NCBI GenBank assembly: GCA_027294925.1
Contig: JAPULM010000661.1
Coordinates: 1 to 8,249 of the forward strand
DNA from: a bacterium
GTDB taxonomy: Bacteria; Tectomicrobia; Entotheonellia; Entotheonellales; Entotheonellaceae
Direction: 5' to 3'
Length of the DNA: 8,249 nucleotides
Position 1 is the stretch's first letter. Every line of letters starts with the position of its first letter. The translations under genes and the position numbers were made by a program. Below, one piece after another: positions 1 to 5,824 of the stretch. The notes below the pieces were generated by a model. It was given only the letters and a program-made list of their open reading frames with translations. It was not told the origin of the DNA and did not search any database.

Positions 1-138
1 ATCCAGATCAGCTCGCAGGCTTGTCATCATATTGGGGATGGCAATGCTCACGCTCGTCGCATCGACGGCCTGGACCAAACCGGCGGGAACCACGGCGAGC
101 GCGATCCACCATTTCTGCGCAGGTCTCAACTCGTCCAT
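1..138 (-). CDS. MFS efflux transporter, DHA2 (EmrB/QacA-like), N-terminal part
   Basis: This is the first 46 codons of a gene that runs off the window edge at base 1. The peptide starts MDELRPAQKWW and continues with a hydrophobic helix (about residues 11-30) containing GLVQAVDATSVSIAIPNM. That matches the first transmembrane segment of drug:H+ antiporters of the 14-helix DHA2 family, where a D-(T/A)-(T/S)-(I/V) motif and an (A/I)-(L/I)-P motif follow helix 1. The family exports drugs or metabolites across the inner membrane using the proton gradient. The start ATG at 136-138 is supported by GAGG six bases upstream. The gene shares its strand with the frameshifted FAH gene upstream, so it could once have been the last gene of that catabolic unit, as an exporter or importer of a pathway compound. 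The substrate cannot be inferred from this fragment. Whether the rest is intact is unknown. Confidence 0.72.
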   Translation of the reverse strand, partial: MDELRPAQKWWIALAVVPAGLVQAVDATSVSIAIPNMMTSLRADLD

Positions 139-204
139 CTAGATCCTCGGATTGAGGGTGGTTCGAAATCCTCGGGGGGATTCTCTTGGCAAAATCAGCG
201 TCGT

Positions 205-300
205 TTAGGATGCTATCGTCAACGCACCGGACACGTAGAAGGGCAGGATGAACCAATTGACAAACAGCACACCGCCTCCCAGGGCACCGGTCACTGTAAG
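205..300 (-). other. Possible hydrophobic peptide remnant, unidentified
   Basis: A 31-residue stretch ending at a TAA reads as one membrane helix (core GGGVLFVNWFILPFYVSGAL). It has no start codon with a ribosome binding site. Upstream it is in the same frame as the end of the FAH gene but is separated from it by the FAH stop at 337-339. A one-base shift would join it to an overlapping reading VFTNNELHSA just upstream, which hints at a broken small membrane protein or the C-terminus of a lost transporter. I do not recognise a family. It could also be chance hydrophobic translation in a GC-rich spacer. The rest of 139-336 shows only the ribosome binding site of the MFS gene. Confidence 0.2.
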
Positions 301-336
301 GTGCTGAGTGCAGCTCGTTGTTGGTGAACACGCTGT

Positions 337-1250
337 CTACGCCAGCGGCCGGGCGTGCCGACCAGGCCCGCCGGCGCCCTCCCGCACGTCCTGGGCTGAG
401 ACCGCATCGATTTCTTTCAGCCACCGACGCTTCAGCGGGTCGCTGACGTTGAACTCAAGCCGCCCGATGTTGTCGATTTCAATGATGGCACGTTCGCCGT
501 CCTGTAGAGGTCCGATACCCTGGTGGTTGGTCCCCAGGAAAAATAGATCACCAGGTTGCAGCGTCACCATCGCGCTCATCCACGCCAGGCTCTCTTCAAT
601 AGAGTGGGCGATGTCGCTCATGGGATAGTCTTTGTCGAAGCTGGCCGTCAACCCACATCGTCACCTGGAGCCGATGTGGGTCCGGAACTTCGTCCCAGGT
701 GACGATGCATGGCCCAATCGGGGCAAAGGTGTCGAAGGACTTGTGGAACTGCTGGCGCACCTCGGGGGGGGAATCGGCCCGACACGTCGCATCCGCACAT
801 GTAGCCGAAGACGTTTCGCAGGGCGCCGTTCGCACTGATCTTGGAGGCGGTGTGGCCGATCACCGCAACCAACTCGGCCTCATGATGGAAGATATTGGCG
901 TCCTCGGTCGATAACACCACCGTGCCTCCCGGGTCTAGGACGGCCTCGGGTGATTTGAGAAAGCCCCACATGCGGCCCTTGCGCCCCACAAACTCCCCGA
1001 AGTTGCCGCCCATGCAGACGATCTTCCCAGGCCGCGGCATCGGTGCCCGTAACTGTACGCTGGAGAGGGGGATGGTCTCCCCCTCATTCAGTTGCCGCTC
1101 TAGGCCGCCCTTCAGTGACTGGAAGTTGTTGATAAGTCCCTCGATGGTCAGCTGTGGTGTCTCGCCCTTGGGGACCACCCTGCTGACGTCGACCACGTCC
1201 CCGTCCTTCAGCAGTCCGACTTGGTAATCGTCATACAGCACGATCTTCAT
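337..1250 (-). pseudogene. Fumarylacetoacetate hydrolase (FAH) family protein, two frameshifts
   Basis: Three consecutive reading frames add up to one FAH-family protein of about 300 residues, the normal length. These enzymes use a Mg2+ or Ca2+ ion to hydrolyse or decarboxylate acylpyruvates and related 2-keto acids in aromatic and sugar-acid catabolism. The N-terminal frame (from ATG 1250, with AAGGAG seven bases upstream) carries the metal-site pattern FHHEAEL (Glu124, Glu126) and GYMCGCDVS (Asp155). The middle frame gives KSFDTFAPIGPCIVTWDEVP, and the last frame gives TLQPGDLFFLGTNHQGIGPL, both family hallmarks. Frame one passes to frame two at a run of eight C on the coding strand (764-771); seven would keep the frame. 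Frame two passes to frame three near 629-633, where removing one A restores RQDYPMSD. Because the rest is well conserved, decay is recent or these are homopolymer sequencing errors. The exact substrate is not determinable. Confidence 0.85.
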
Positions 1251-1407
1251 AGGAAACTCCTTCTGGCATTGTGAGTCTTGCCCTGCTCAGGGACTTGGCA
1301 CTGTCAAACTGAGCGACGTGAAGCTGCGCGTTCAATCAAGTGAGGGTGCGATTCCCCGAAGCTTGCTTCGTTTCCGCTTTTCCGGGTACTGCCTTTCGAG
1401 GTTTTGA
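1251..1407. other. Intergenic region between FAH gene and dehydrogenase remnant
   Basis: No reading frame here resembles a protein. On the minus strand it holds the FAH ribosome binding site just above 1250. A short palindrome CCCTGCTCAGGG lies at 1281-1292. The first of two REP-like palindromes (1354-1370) is near its far end. A TTGACA on the minus strand (1302-1307) has no matching -10 element at the right distance, so no promoter is called. An in-frame stop at 1405-1407 limits any leftward extension of the plus-strand dehydrogenase remnant. Confidence 0.5.
1354..1370 (+). repeat. REP-like palindrome, copy 1
   Basis: The 17 bases CCCCGAAGCTTGCTTCG contain a 5-bp stem (CGAAG/CTTCG) around a CTTG loop. 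They match the reverse complement of 1413-1429 at 15 of 17 positions. Two such palindromic units in opposite orientation, about 40 bases apart, resemble the paired arrangement of bacterial REP elements (BIMEs). Family membership cannot be shown from one window. Confidence 0.45.
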
Positions 1408-1713
1408 TACCCCGCAGCAAGCTACGGGGCCTCAAGTGCTTTCACCAGCCGGGTGCCGGACATCATCGCCGGAAAGAACCCTCCGGGCGGCGCCTTGGAC
1501 ATCTTTGTTAAAGATCTGAGCATTGTCTTGGAGGCCGGGTTGCACGCCCAGTTTCCCTTGCCGATGACCGCCACTGCCCACCAACTCTTTCTCATGGGCG
1601 CCGCCGCAGGTCTCGGTCGAGATAACGCCAGTGCCCTGATCAAGGTTTTCGAACGCCTAGCGGGAATCCAGGTTGCAGCCGGCCATGCGGACGCTGAGTC
1701 GGTGGGCCCGTGA
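1408..1713 (+). pseudogene. 3-hydroxyisobutyrate / L-threonate dehydrogenase-like C-terminal fragment
   Basis: An open frame from 1408 to the TGA at 1711-1713 encodes about 100 residues of the C-terminal helical domain of the beta-hydroxyacid dehydrogenase family. Recognisable parts are SRVPDIIAGK, ALDIFVKDLSIVLEAG and FPLPMTATAHQLFLMGAA, closest in my memory to L-threonate dehydrogenase (LtnD) and 3-hydroxyisobutyrate dehydrogenase. Those enzymes oxidise a 2- or 3-hydroxy acid with NAD(P)+ in the cytosol and are about 290-300 residues long. The N-terminal Rossmann domain (GxGxxG) and the segment with the catalytic lysine (GxxxKxxNN) are absent, and a stop (1405-1407) plus a REP-like palindrome lie at the left end. 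No ribosome binding site precedes a start. It is therefore a non-functional remnant, oriented opposite to and converging on the cupin gene, with about 70 bases between them. It suggests a former sugar-acid or hydroxy-acid catabolic cluster together with the FAH and MFS genes. Confidence 0.8.
1410..1429 (-). repeat. REP-like palindrome, copy 2 (inverted)
   Basis: The sequence CCCCGCAGCAAGCTACGGGG is a near-perfect inverted repeat: CCCCG pairs with CGGGG and AGC with GCT, with one C/A mismatch and an AA centre. Outside it, TTGA (1404-1407) and TCAA (1432-1435) can extend the stem across a small internal loop. On the minus strand it reads CCCCGTAGCTTGCTGCGGGG and shares the AGCTTGCT core with copy 1. 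It sits at the point where the dehydrogenase homology begins, so it may mark the breakpoint that removed the 5' part of that gene. Without a following T-run it is not a typical intrinsic terminator. Confidence 0.45.
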
Positions 1714-1781
1714 GCGCCGCGGCGGCATAAGAGCGCGGGTCTACGGCTTGCGCTTGGCACAGGCGGAAGAAGGGTGCACCA

Positions 1782-2123
1782 TTACTGATCCGCCAGCGGC
1801 ACTGTGGCGGTGACACACGGCTCAGCACCATGCACGGCCGTGGTGTGACCCTTACCCGTAGTGTCTTCGACCAAACGAGCGTCGCCGGGGCCAAAGACGT
1901 GTTTCGAGCCATCACCCAGGCCGATTTCGAGCTGTCCGGACAGGATGATGACGAACTGGCGGCGTGGTGCCGGGTGCCAATCTTGGAATCTCCCGGCTGG
2001 CGCGCTGCGAAAGGTGATGTTGGTCGTCGACAGACCTTCGGTCCAGGACGCGGTTTGCTCCAGGTCAATGGTCTCGAAGTGGGATTGCCCATCCGTGCCT
2101 GTGTAGAGCCGAAATGTACCCAT
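1782..2123 (-). CDS. Small cupin-domain protein
   Basis: This complete 113-residue protein forms one cupin beta-barrel. The most telling stretch is DWHPAPRRQFVIILSGQLEI (residues 49-68), the first cupin motif, followed by the second motif around GPGDARLVEDTTGKGHTT (residues 78-95). Possible metal ligands are His50 and His93; the full His-x-His...Glu set of classical motif 1 is not present, so metal binding may be altered or absent. Proteins of this type are small cytosolic cupins of unknown or varied function, often encoded beside catabolic enzymes. The start ATG at 2121-2123 is chosen because GAGGAGG lies seven bases upstream and the family begins MGTFRLYTG; a longer frame from 2192 has no such support. 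A GntR-like inverted repeat about 70 bases upstream may control it. It is the only gene of the left block that is complete and unbroken within the window. The substrate is unknown. Confidence 0.82.
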   Translation of the reverse strand: MGTFRLYTGTDGQSHFETIDLEQTASWTEGLSTTNITFRSAPAGRFQDWHPAPRRQFVIILSGQLEIGLGDGSKHVFGPGDARLVEDTTGKGHTTAVHGAEPCVTATVPLADQ

Positions 2124-2192
2124 ACATGTTCCTCCTCTTCCCTTAAAGTTGGTTGACGGCTGGCTGGTTGCTCCACAAGTCAAGCATGTCAA

Positions 2193-2205
2193 TGGTATCC
2201 TACCA
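2193..2205. promoter_or_regulatory. Candidate GntR-type operator upstream of the cupin gene
   Basis: TGGTATCCTACCA is a perfect inverted repeat with 5-bp arms around TCC. It resembles the TGGT-N-ACCA type sites bound by GntR/FadR-family repressors, although FadR-type sites usually have a three-base rather than five-base gap between TGGT and ACCA. It lies about 70 bases before the cupin start codon, a sensible operator position. No GntR-family gene is in the window and no clear -35/-10 pair is visible beside it, so this is only a candidate. Confidence 0.35.
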
Positions 2206-2340
2206 CGCGTCGATCACCTCAGCCACAAGCGCTTTAACGGACAAGAATCTTATACGTATGTTTTCTCGATGTCCACCCGTAACCCTCGTAGTGCTTATTT
2301 GCTAATGCGCCTGGCGAGAATGTCGTAGGTTCATGACAAG

Positions 2341-4092
2341 CTACAGATTGTAAAGGGACATGCAGGCAAAAAAGATGACAATCCAGAACACCGTCATACC
2401 AATGGGCAGACGATAGGCATTCTCATCATAGGCCGTGCGTTCCGCAGCGCATGAGCCTGTACCAGGCTGACGACGGCTTAAGCCGATGCGTTGCAAAACG
2501 AGGAAAGGATTTTGGAAATATGGGATGACCGCATTGAGGACGGCGACACGGTTTTGTTCGAGACCCGCACCGGTACGGCGAGCAGTGGAAATTAGGACGT
2601 CGAACACCCATTTGAGCGGCTTGCGGTAGACCCAGTCGGTATCCATACTGACCGTTGCTTCACCACCAAGTTTACCCAGTAAGAGCCAGAATCCCAATCC
2701 TGTGCCTAACAGAAGCTGTAAGGCAGACACCACATGGTCAGCAGTATAGGGGTGATAATTGACCTTAAAGGGAAGTCGGGCATAGAGCAGGCTTGGAAAA
2801 ATCCCCAGAGCAATACATAGGCATGCGCCAATCCCCATGGCGAGCACCATATTAGCCGGGATAGGTTTGGGTTGTAGGCTGTGATTAGGGCCAAAGAAGG
2901 TGAAATAGGGCAGTTTCAACCCGGTGTGTAAAAACGTGCCGACGCTGGCCAGAACAAGGAGAAGCTCTGCGATTGGGAGATGTGCTGCACTGGCAGCGGA
3001 GATCACCATTGATTTGCTGATGAAGCCATTGAATAGCGGAACACCGGAAATGGAAAAGGCCCCGATCATGTAAAAAAGCACGACTGCCGGCATGGCGTAT
3101 CCAACGCCCCCGAGTTCGGTCAGCTTGCGTTTACCGGTAGCCTGAATGACAGCACCTGTACCCATGAATAAAAGGGATTTGTATAAGATGTGGCAAAAAG
3201 CATGTGCGGCGGCGCCATTCAGGGCCATCGCCGTGCCTATGCCAACGCCGGCGACCATGTAGCCCACCTGACTGATAATGTGATAAGCCAGGAGACGTCG
3301 AATATCGTTTTCCAGCACGGCATAAACGACGCCATATAGAGCCATGGCGATGCCGCCCCAAAGCAACACATCAGCACCGGGGAATAAGCGAATGAGTACA
3401 TAGACAGCGGTTTTGGTGGTGAATGCACTCAGAAATACACTGCCGGTAACGGAGGCTTCCGGGTATGCGTCGGTAAGCCAGGCGTGTAGTGGGGGCACTG
3501 CCGCGTTAATGGCAACGCCAAGTAGAATCAACCAGAAAGCGACGGGTTTTATGTCTGTGCTGGTGAGGGCATGCAAGGTCATCGCACCACCGTCAGCCAG
3601 GTACGAGAGAATGCCGAATAATAGTAATGAGCCGCCGAAGATGTGTACCAGAAGATAACGAAAACCAGCTTCCCAGGCGTGTGACGTGCCACCGTACCAG
3701 ACGACAAACAACGATGCCACCGCCATCAGTTCCCAGAATATGAAAAAAGTCAGCCAGTCTCCGGCAAACACGACGCCGAGCGCCGCACCAGCGTAGACCA
3801 GGGTTGCGACAGCTTCCCCTCTGTGTTTGAGGTGCAGGGCAAACAGCACGCCAATACAGGTGATGAGGGCAAAAATGAGACCAAAGAGATGACTTAGTCG
3901 GTCCACCTGAAGTAGGTGTAGCGTGTAGGGCGGCATGGAGACGAGCCACATGGTATCGGTGCGAAGTCGAAACACAACCGCAACGGTTAAAGCGGTACCC
4001 ACCAGCAAGACGATTTGACGTGCCTTACCGTGCGTCAAAGCAACGACAACAGCTATGATAAAAAGCATCAACGCGGGGTGCAGAAGACTCAT
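2341..4092 (-). CDS. NuoL/MrpD-like antiporter subunit with C-terminal extension (third D-type)
   Basis: This 583-residue polytopic inner-membrane protein belongs to the proton-conducting transporter family shared by Mrp antiporters, Mbh hydrogenases and complex I. Conserved features include the TM5 glutamate in FFIFWELMAV (Glu121), the motif PPLHAWLTDAYPEA (about 200-213), the TM8 lysine in FTTKTAVYVL (Lys227), HILYKSLLFMGTGAV (Lys305) and the TM12 lysine in FNGFISKS (Lys360). Where the other two D-type subunits have Lys in TM7, this protein has Asn196 (GVAINAAVP). After the antiporter core it carries an extra region (about 440-583) with DTDWVYRKPLKW, an amphipathic stretch and a last membrane helix (about 564-580), like the C-terminal arm of NuoL-type proteins. 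The ATG at 4090-4092 overlaps the preceding stop (ATGA) and has GAGGA about nine bases upstream. It is the last gene of the operon. It probably translocates H+ or Na+ within the complex; the ion cannot be told from sequence. Confidence 0.9.
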   Translation of the reverse strand: MSLLHPALMLFIIAVVVALTHGKARQIVLLVGTALTVAVVFRLRTDTMWLVSMPPYTLHLLQVDRLSHLFGLIFALITCIGVLFALHLKHRGEAVATLVYAGAALGVVFAGDWLTFFIFWELMAVASLFVVWYGGTSHAWEAGFRYLLVHIFGGSLLLFGILSYLADGGAMTLHALTSTDIKPVAFWLILLGVAINAAVPPLHAWLTDAYPEASVTGSVFLSAFTTKTAVYVLIRLFPGADVLLWGGIAMALYGVVYAVLENDIRRLLAYHIISQVGYMVAGVGIGTAMALNGAAAHAFCHILYKSLLFMGTGAVIQATGKRKLTELGGVGYAMPAVVLFYMIGAFSISGVPLFNGFISKSMVISAASAAHLPIAELLLVLASVGTFLHTGLKLPYFTFFGPNHSLQPKPIPANMVLAMGIGACLCIALGIFPSLLYARLPFKVNYHPYTADHVVSALQLLLGTGLGFWLLLGKLGGEATVSMDTDWVYRKPLKWVFDVLISTARRTGAGLEQNRVAVLNAVIPYFQNPFLVLQRIGLSRRQPGTGSCAAERTAYDENAYRLPIGMTVFWIVIFFACMSLYNL

Positions 4093-4316
4093 GGCGTATG
4101 GTCCTCATAAAAATCCTCACCGCGTTGTAGCCAGGCCTGCCCCATCCATTTTGAGATCAGAATAATAGCCACACAGCCAATAAACCCATAAACCAGATCG
4201 AAGGCCGGGGTGACATGCCACCAGGATTCGGCATGCGCGTGATGACGGTAAATAAGGTCGAGTAAGACGATTAGGGTGACTAAAAGAACGACGCCGACCA
4301 AGCGCCATCGTTTCAC
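4089..4316 (-). CDS. Unrecognised 75-aa two-helix membrane protein of the antiporter operon
   Basis: The start is GTG at 4314-4316, supported by GGGAGG six bases upstream and by overlap of GTGA with the preceding stop; the longer in-frame ATG upstream would lie inside the previous gene. The 75-residue product has a positive N-terminus (VKRWR), a first helix (about 6-23), a short loop rich in His and Trp (RHHAHAESWWH, 24-34), a second helix (about 40-57, LVYGFIGCVAIILISKWMG) and a charged tail QRGEDFYEDHTP. By the positive-inside rule both ends face the cytoplasm and the His/Trp loop faces the periplasm. It ends by overlapping the start of the third D-type subunit by four bases. I do not recognise it as MrpE, F or G: it is too short for MrpE, and the sequence does not resemble F or G. 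Its place and coupling suggest an accessory subunit binding the NuoL-like protein. That role is inference. Confidence 0.82.
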   Translation of the reverse strand: MKRWRLVGVVLLVTLIVLLDLIYRHHAHAESWWHVTPAFDLVYGFIGCVAIILISKWMGQAWLQRGEDFYEDHTP

Positions 4317-5824
4317 AGATTTCCTCCCGCCAGCGTATGAGCTGCATTGGACATCGCACCCTGGGCGGCGCGCCAGGCGAGCTGATAGATAGCAGGCCCG
4401 GCATTTGGATAGACGCCGAGAATGATGGAAACAACAGCGGTTACGGCAAGCGGGATCCACATGCTTGGGGCGACTTCATCATACTGAATATCTTGTCCCT
4501 GACGGCCGAAGAACGCGCTATACACAATGGGAAAGAAGTAGGCAAAGTTGAGCAGTCCGCTAATGACTAAAACAGCGAGAAAGACCGCATGTCCGGCCTG
4601 CAATGCTCCTAGTCCAAGGTTCCATTTACTGATAAAACCAGCACACAAGGGCATGCCGGCCAACCCCAAGGCGCCTATGGTGAAGGCGGTAAAGGTAATC
4701 GGCATTTGTCGGCCTAGTCCCGCCAAATCCGCTATCTCAAGTTTGTGGGTCTTGATGTATATAGCGCCAGCGCAAAAGAATAGGGTGATTTTCATAAAGC
4801 CGTGCGCGACAAAGTGGAACATTGCACCGGCAAGGGCGGTGCTGGAGGCGAGTGCGGCGCCCAATACAATGTAGGACAGCTGACTGACTGTTGAATAGGC
4901 CAAGCGACGTTTGAGATTGGTTTCACCTAAGGCGCGGATCGAGGCCAATAAGATGGTTGCAGCAGCCGCACTGGCGAGTACGACATCAAGCCGCATTTGG
5001 CGTAACAAGTCAATGCCAAAAACATAATGGATGATGCGTACCACACCAAAAGTTCCGGCTTTGACGACGGCCACCGCGTGCAACAGGGCGCTGACCGGGG
5101 CCGGTGCGACCATCGCCGCGGGCAGCCAGCTATGTAAGGGCATGATGGCTGCTTTAACGCCGACGCCAAATAGAAACAGGGCAAATAGTAGCATTAAGAT
5201 ACCCGAAGGCGTTTTTGCGGGTAGGAAACCGCCGGGTTGAAAAGCAGCGCCAGGGGCTAAGGCGTGAGTCCAGATGATGGCTAGCAATAGCAGCTGACCG
5301 GCAACAAGTGTAAAGGCAAGATATTTTCTACCTGATGTAATTGCCTCAGCTGTTCGATCGTGAATGACCAGCGGGTAGGTGGCCAAGGTGAGGATTTCAT
5401 AAAAGATAAAGAAGGTGAGCAGGTTGCCGGAGAATGCGATACCGATGGCGGCTGATACACACACCGCGAAACAGGCGAAATAGCCGGTTTGATGGGTATA
5501 GTTGCCACCCCGCATATAGCCCACGGAATAGAGTGAGGTTACTATCCATAAGCTCGAGGCTAACAACGCAAAGATGAGGCCAAACAAGTCAACCCGCAAA
5601 TGGAAGTCCAGTCCTGAGACAAGAACAAAGCGGAACGATTCAATGGCGCCCTTTTGGGACACCAGCGGCAATAAGGAGAGCACAAGGGAAAACTTGAGCA
5701 ATGCAGCGCTAAAGGTCCAGAATTCCCTCAGGTTAGAACGTCGCTGTCCGGTCAGTAAAATGAGTACAGATGCCAGTAGAGAGACCAGGATGGCCCACAG
5801 CGGGCGCAACGTCATTGTTTCCAT
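4313..5824 (-). CDS. MrpD/NuoL-type proton-conducting antiporter subunit (second D-type)
   Basis: This 503-residue, about 14-helix inner-membrane protein is of the proton-conducting transporter family, normal in length for an MrpD-type subunit. Key ionisable residues are present: Glu143 in FFIFYEILTLA (TM5), Lys224 in GVGVKAAIMPLHSWLP (TM7), Lys255 in AVAVVKAGTFG (TM8), Lys344 in HGFMKITLFFCAGA and Lys400 in AGFISKWNLG (TM12). These residues form the half-channels and central hydrophilic axis through which protons cross in related antiporter subunits. The APAPVSALLHA segment differs from the YAPAPVVGFIA form in the preceding gene, so the two are diverged paralogues rather than a recent duplication. 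Its ATG (5822-5824) directly abuts the previous stop, with AGGTG about six bases upstream. Its own stop overlaps the GTG of the small membrane protein. It probably sits beside the first D-type subunit in one complex, giving an extra ion-translocating unit. Confidence 0.92.
   Translation of the reverse strand: METMTLRPLWAILVSLLASVLILLTGQRRSNLREFWTFSAALLKFSLVLSLLPLVSQKGAIESFRFVLVSGLDFHLRVDLFGLIFALLASSLWIVTSLYSVGYMRGGNYTHQTGYFACFAVCVSAAIGIAFSGNLLTFFIFYEILTLATYPLVIHDRTAEAITSGRKYLAFTLVAGQLLLLAIIWTHALAPGAAFQPGGFLPAKTPSGILMLLFALFLFGVGVKAAIMPLHSWLPAAMVAPAPVSALLHAVAVVKAGTFGVVRIIHYVFGIDLLRQMRLDVVLASAAAATILLASIRALGETNLKRRLAYSTVSQLSYIVLGAALASSTALAGAMFHFVAHGFMKITLFFCAGAIYIKTHKLEIADLAGLGRQMPITFTAFTIGALGLAGMPLCAGFISKWNLGLGALQAGHAVFLAVLVISGLLNFAYFFPIVYSAFFGRQGQDIQYDEVAPSMWIPLAVTAVVSIILGVYPNAGPAIYQLAWRAAQGAMSNAAHTLAGGNL

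Noticed and set aside
8..424. A 138-codon minus-strand open frame across the left edge
   Set aside because: Its translation is rich in Arg, Cys and Pro with no domain, and it conflicts with the recognisable MFS start (1-138) and the FAH gene end in another frame.
764..771. Phase-variable contingency locus at the C8 tract
   Set aside because: A second, separate frameshift downstream means slippage at this tract alone would not restore the gene.
1281..1292. Palindrome CCCTGCTCAGGG about 30 bases before the FAH start
   Set aside because: Could be an operator, but there is only one copy, the centre is two bases, and no promoter elements surround it; not enough to call.
1640..2176. A 178-codon minus-strand open frame covering the cupin region
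   Set aside because: It overlaps the cupin in a different frame, and its low-complexity translation does not resemble any protein.
2252..2259. 8-bp palindrome ATACGTAT
   Set aside because: Too short and unsupported by any promoter or repeated copy; expected by chance in an AT-richer spacer.
2281..2345. Possible terminator after the antiporter operon
   Set aside because: Only very short stems (for example GTAG/CTAC and CGCC/GGCG with almost no loop) and no T-run downstream on the minus strand.
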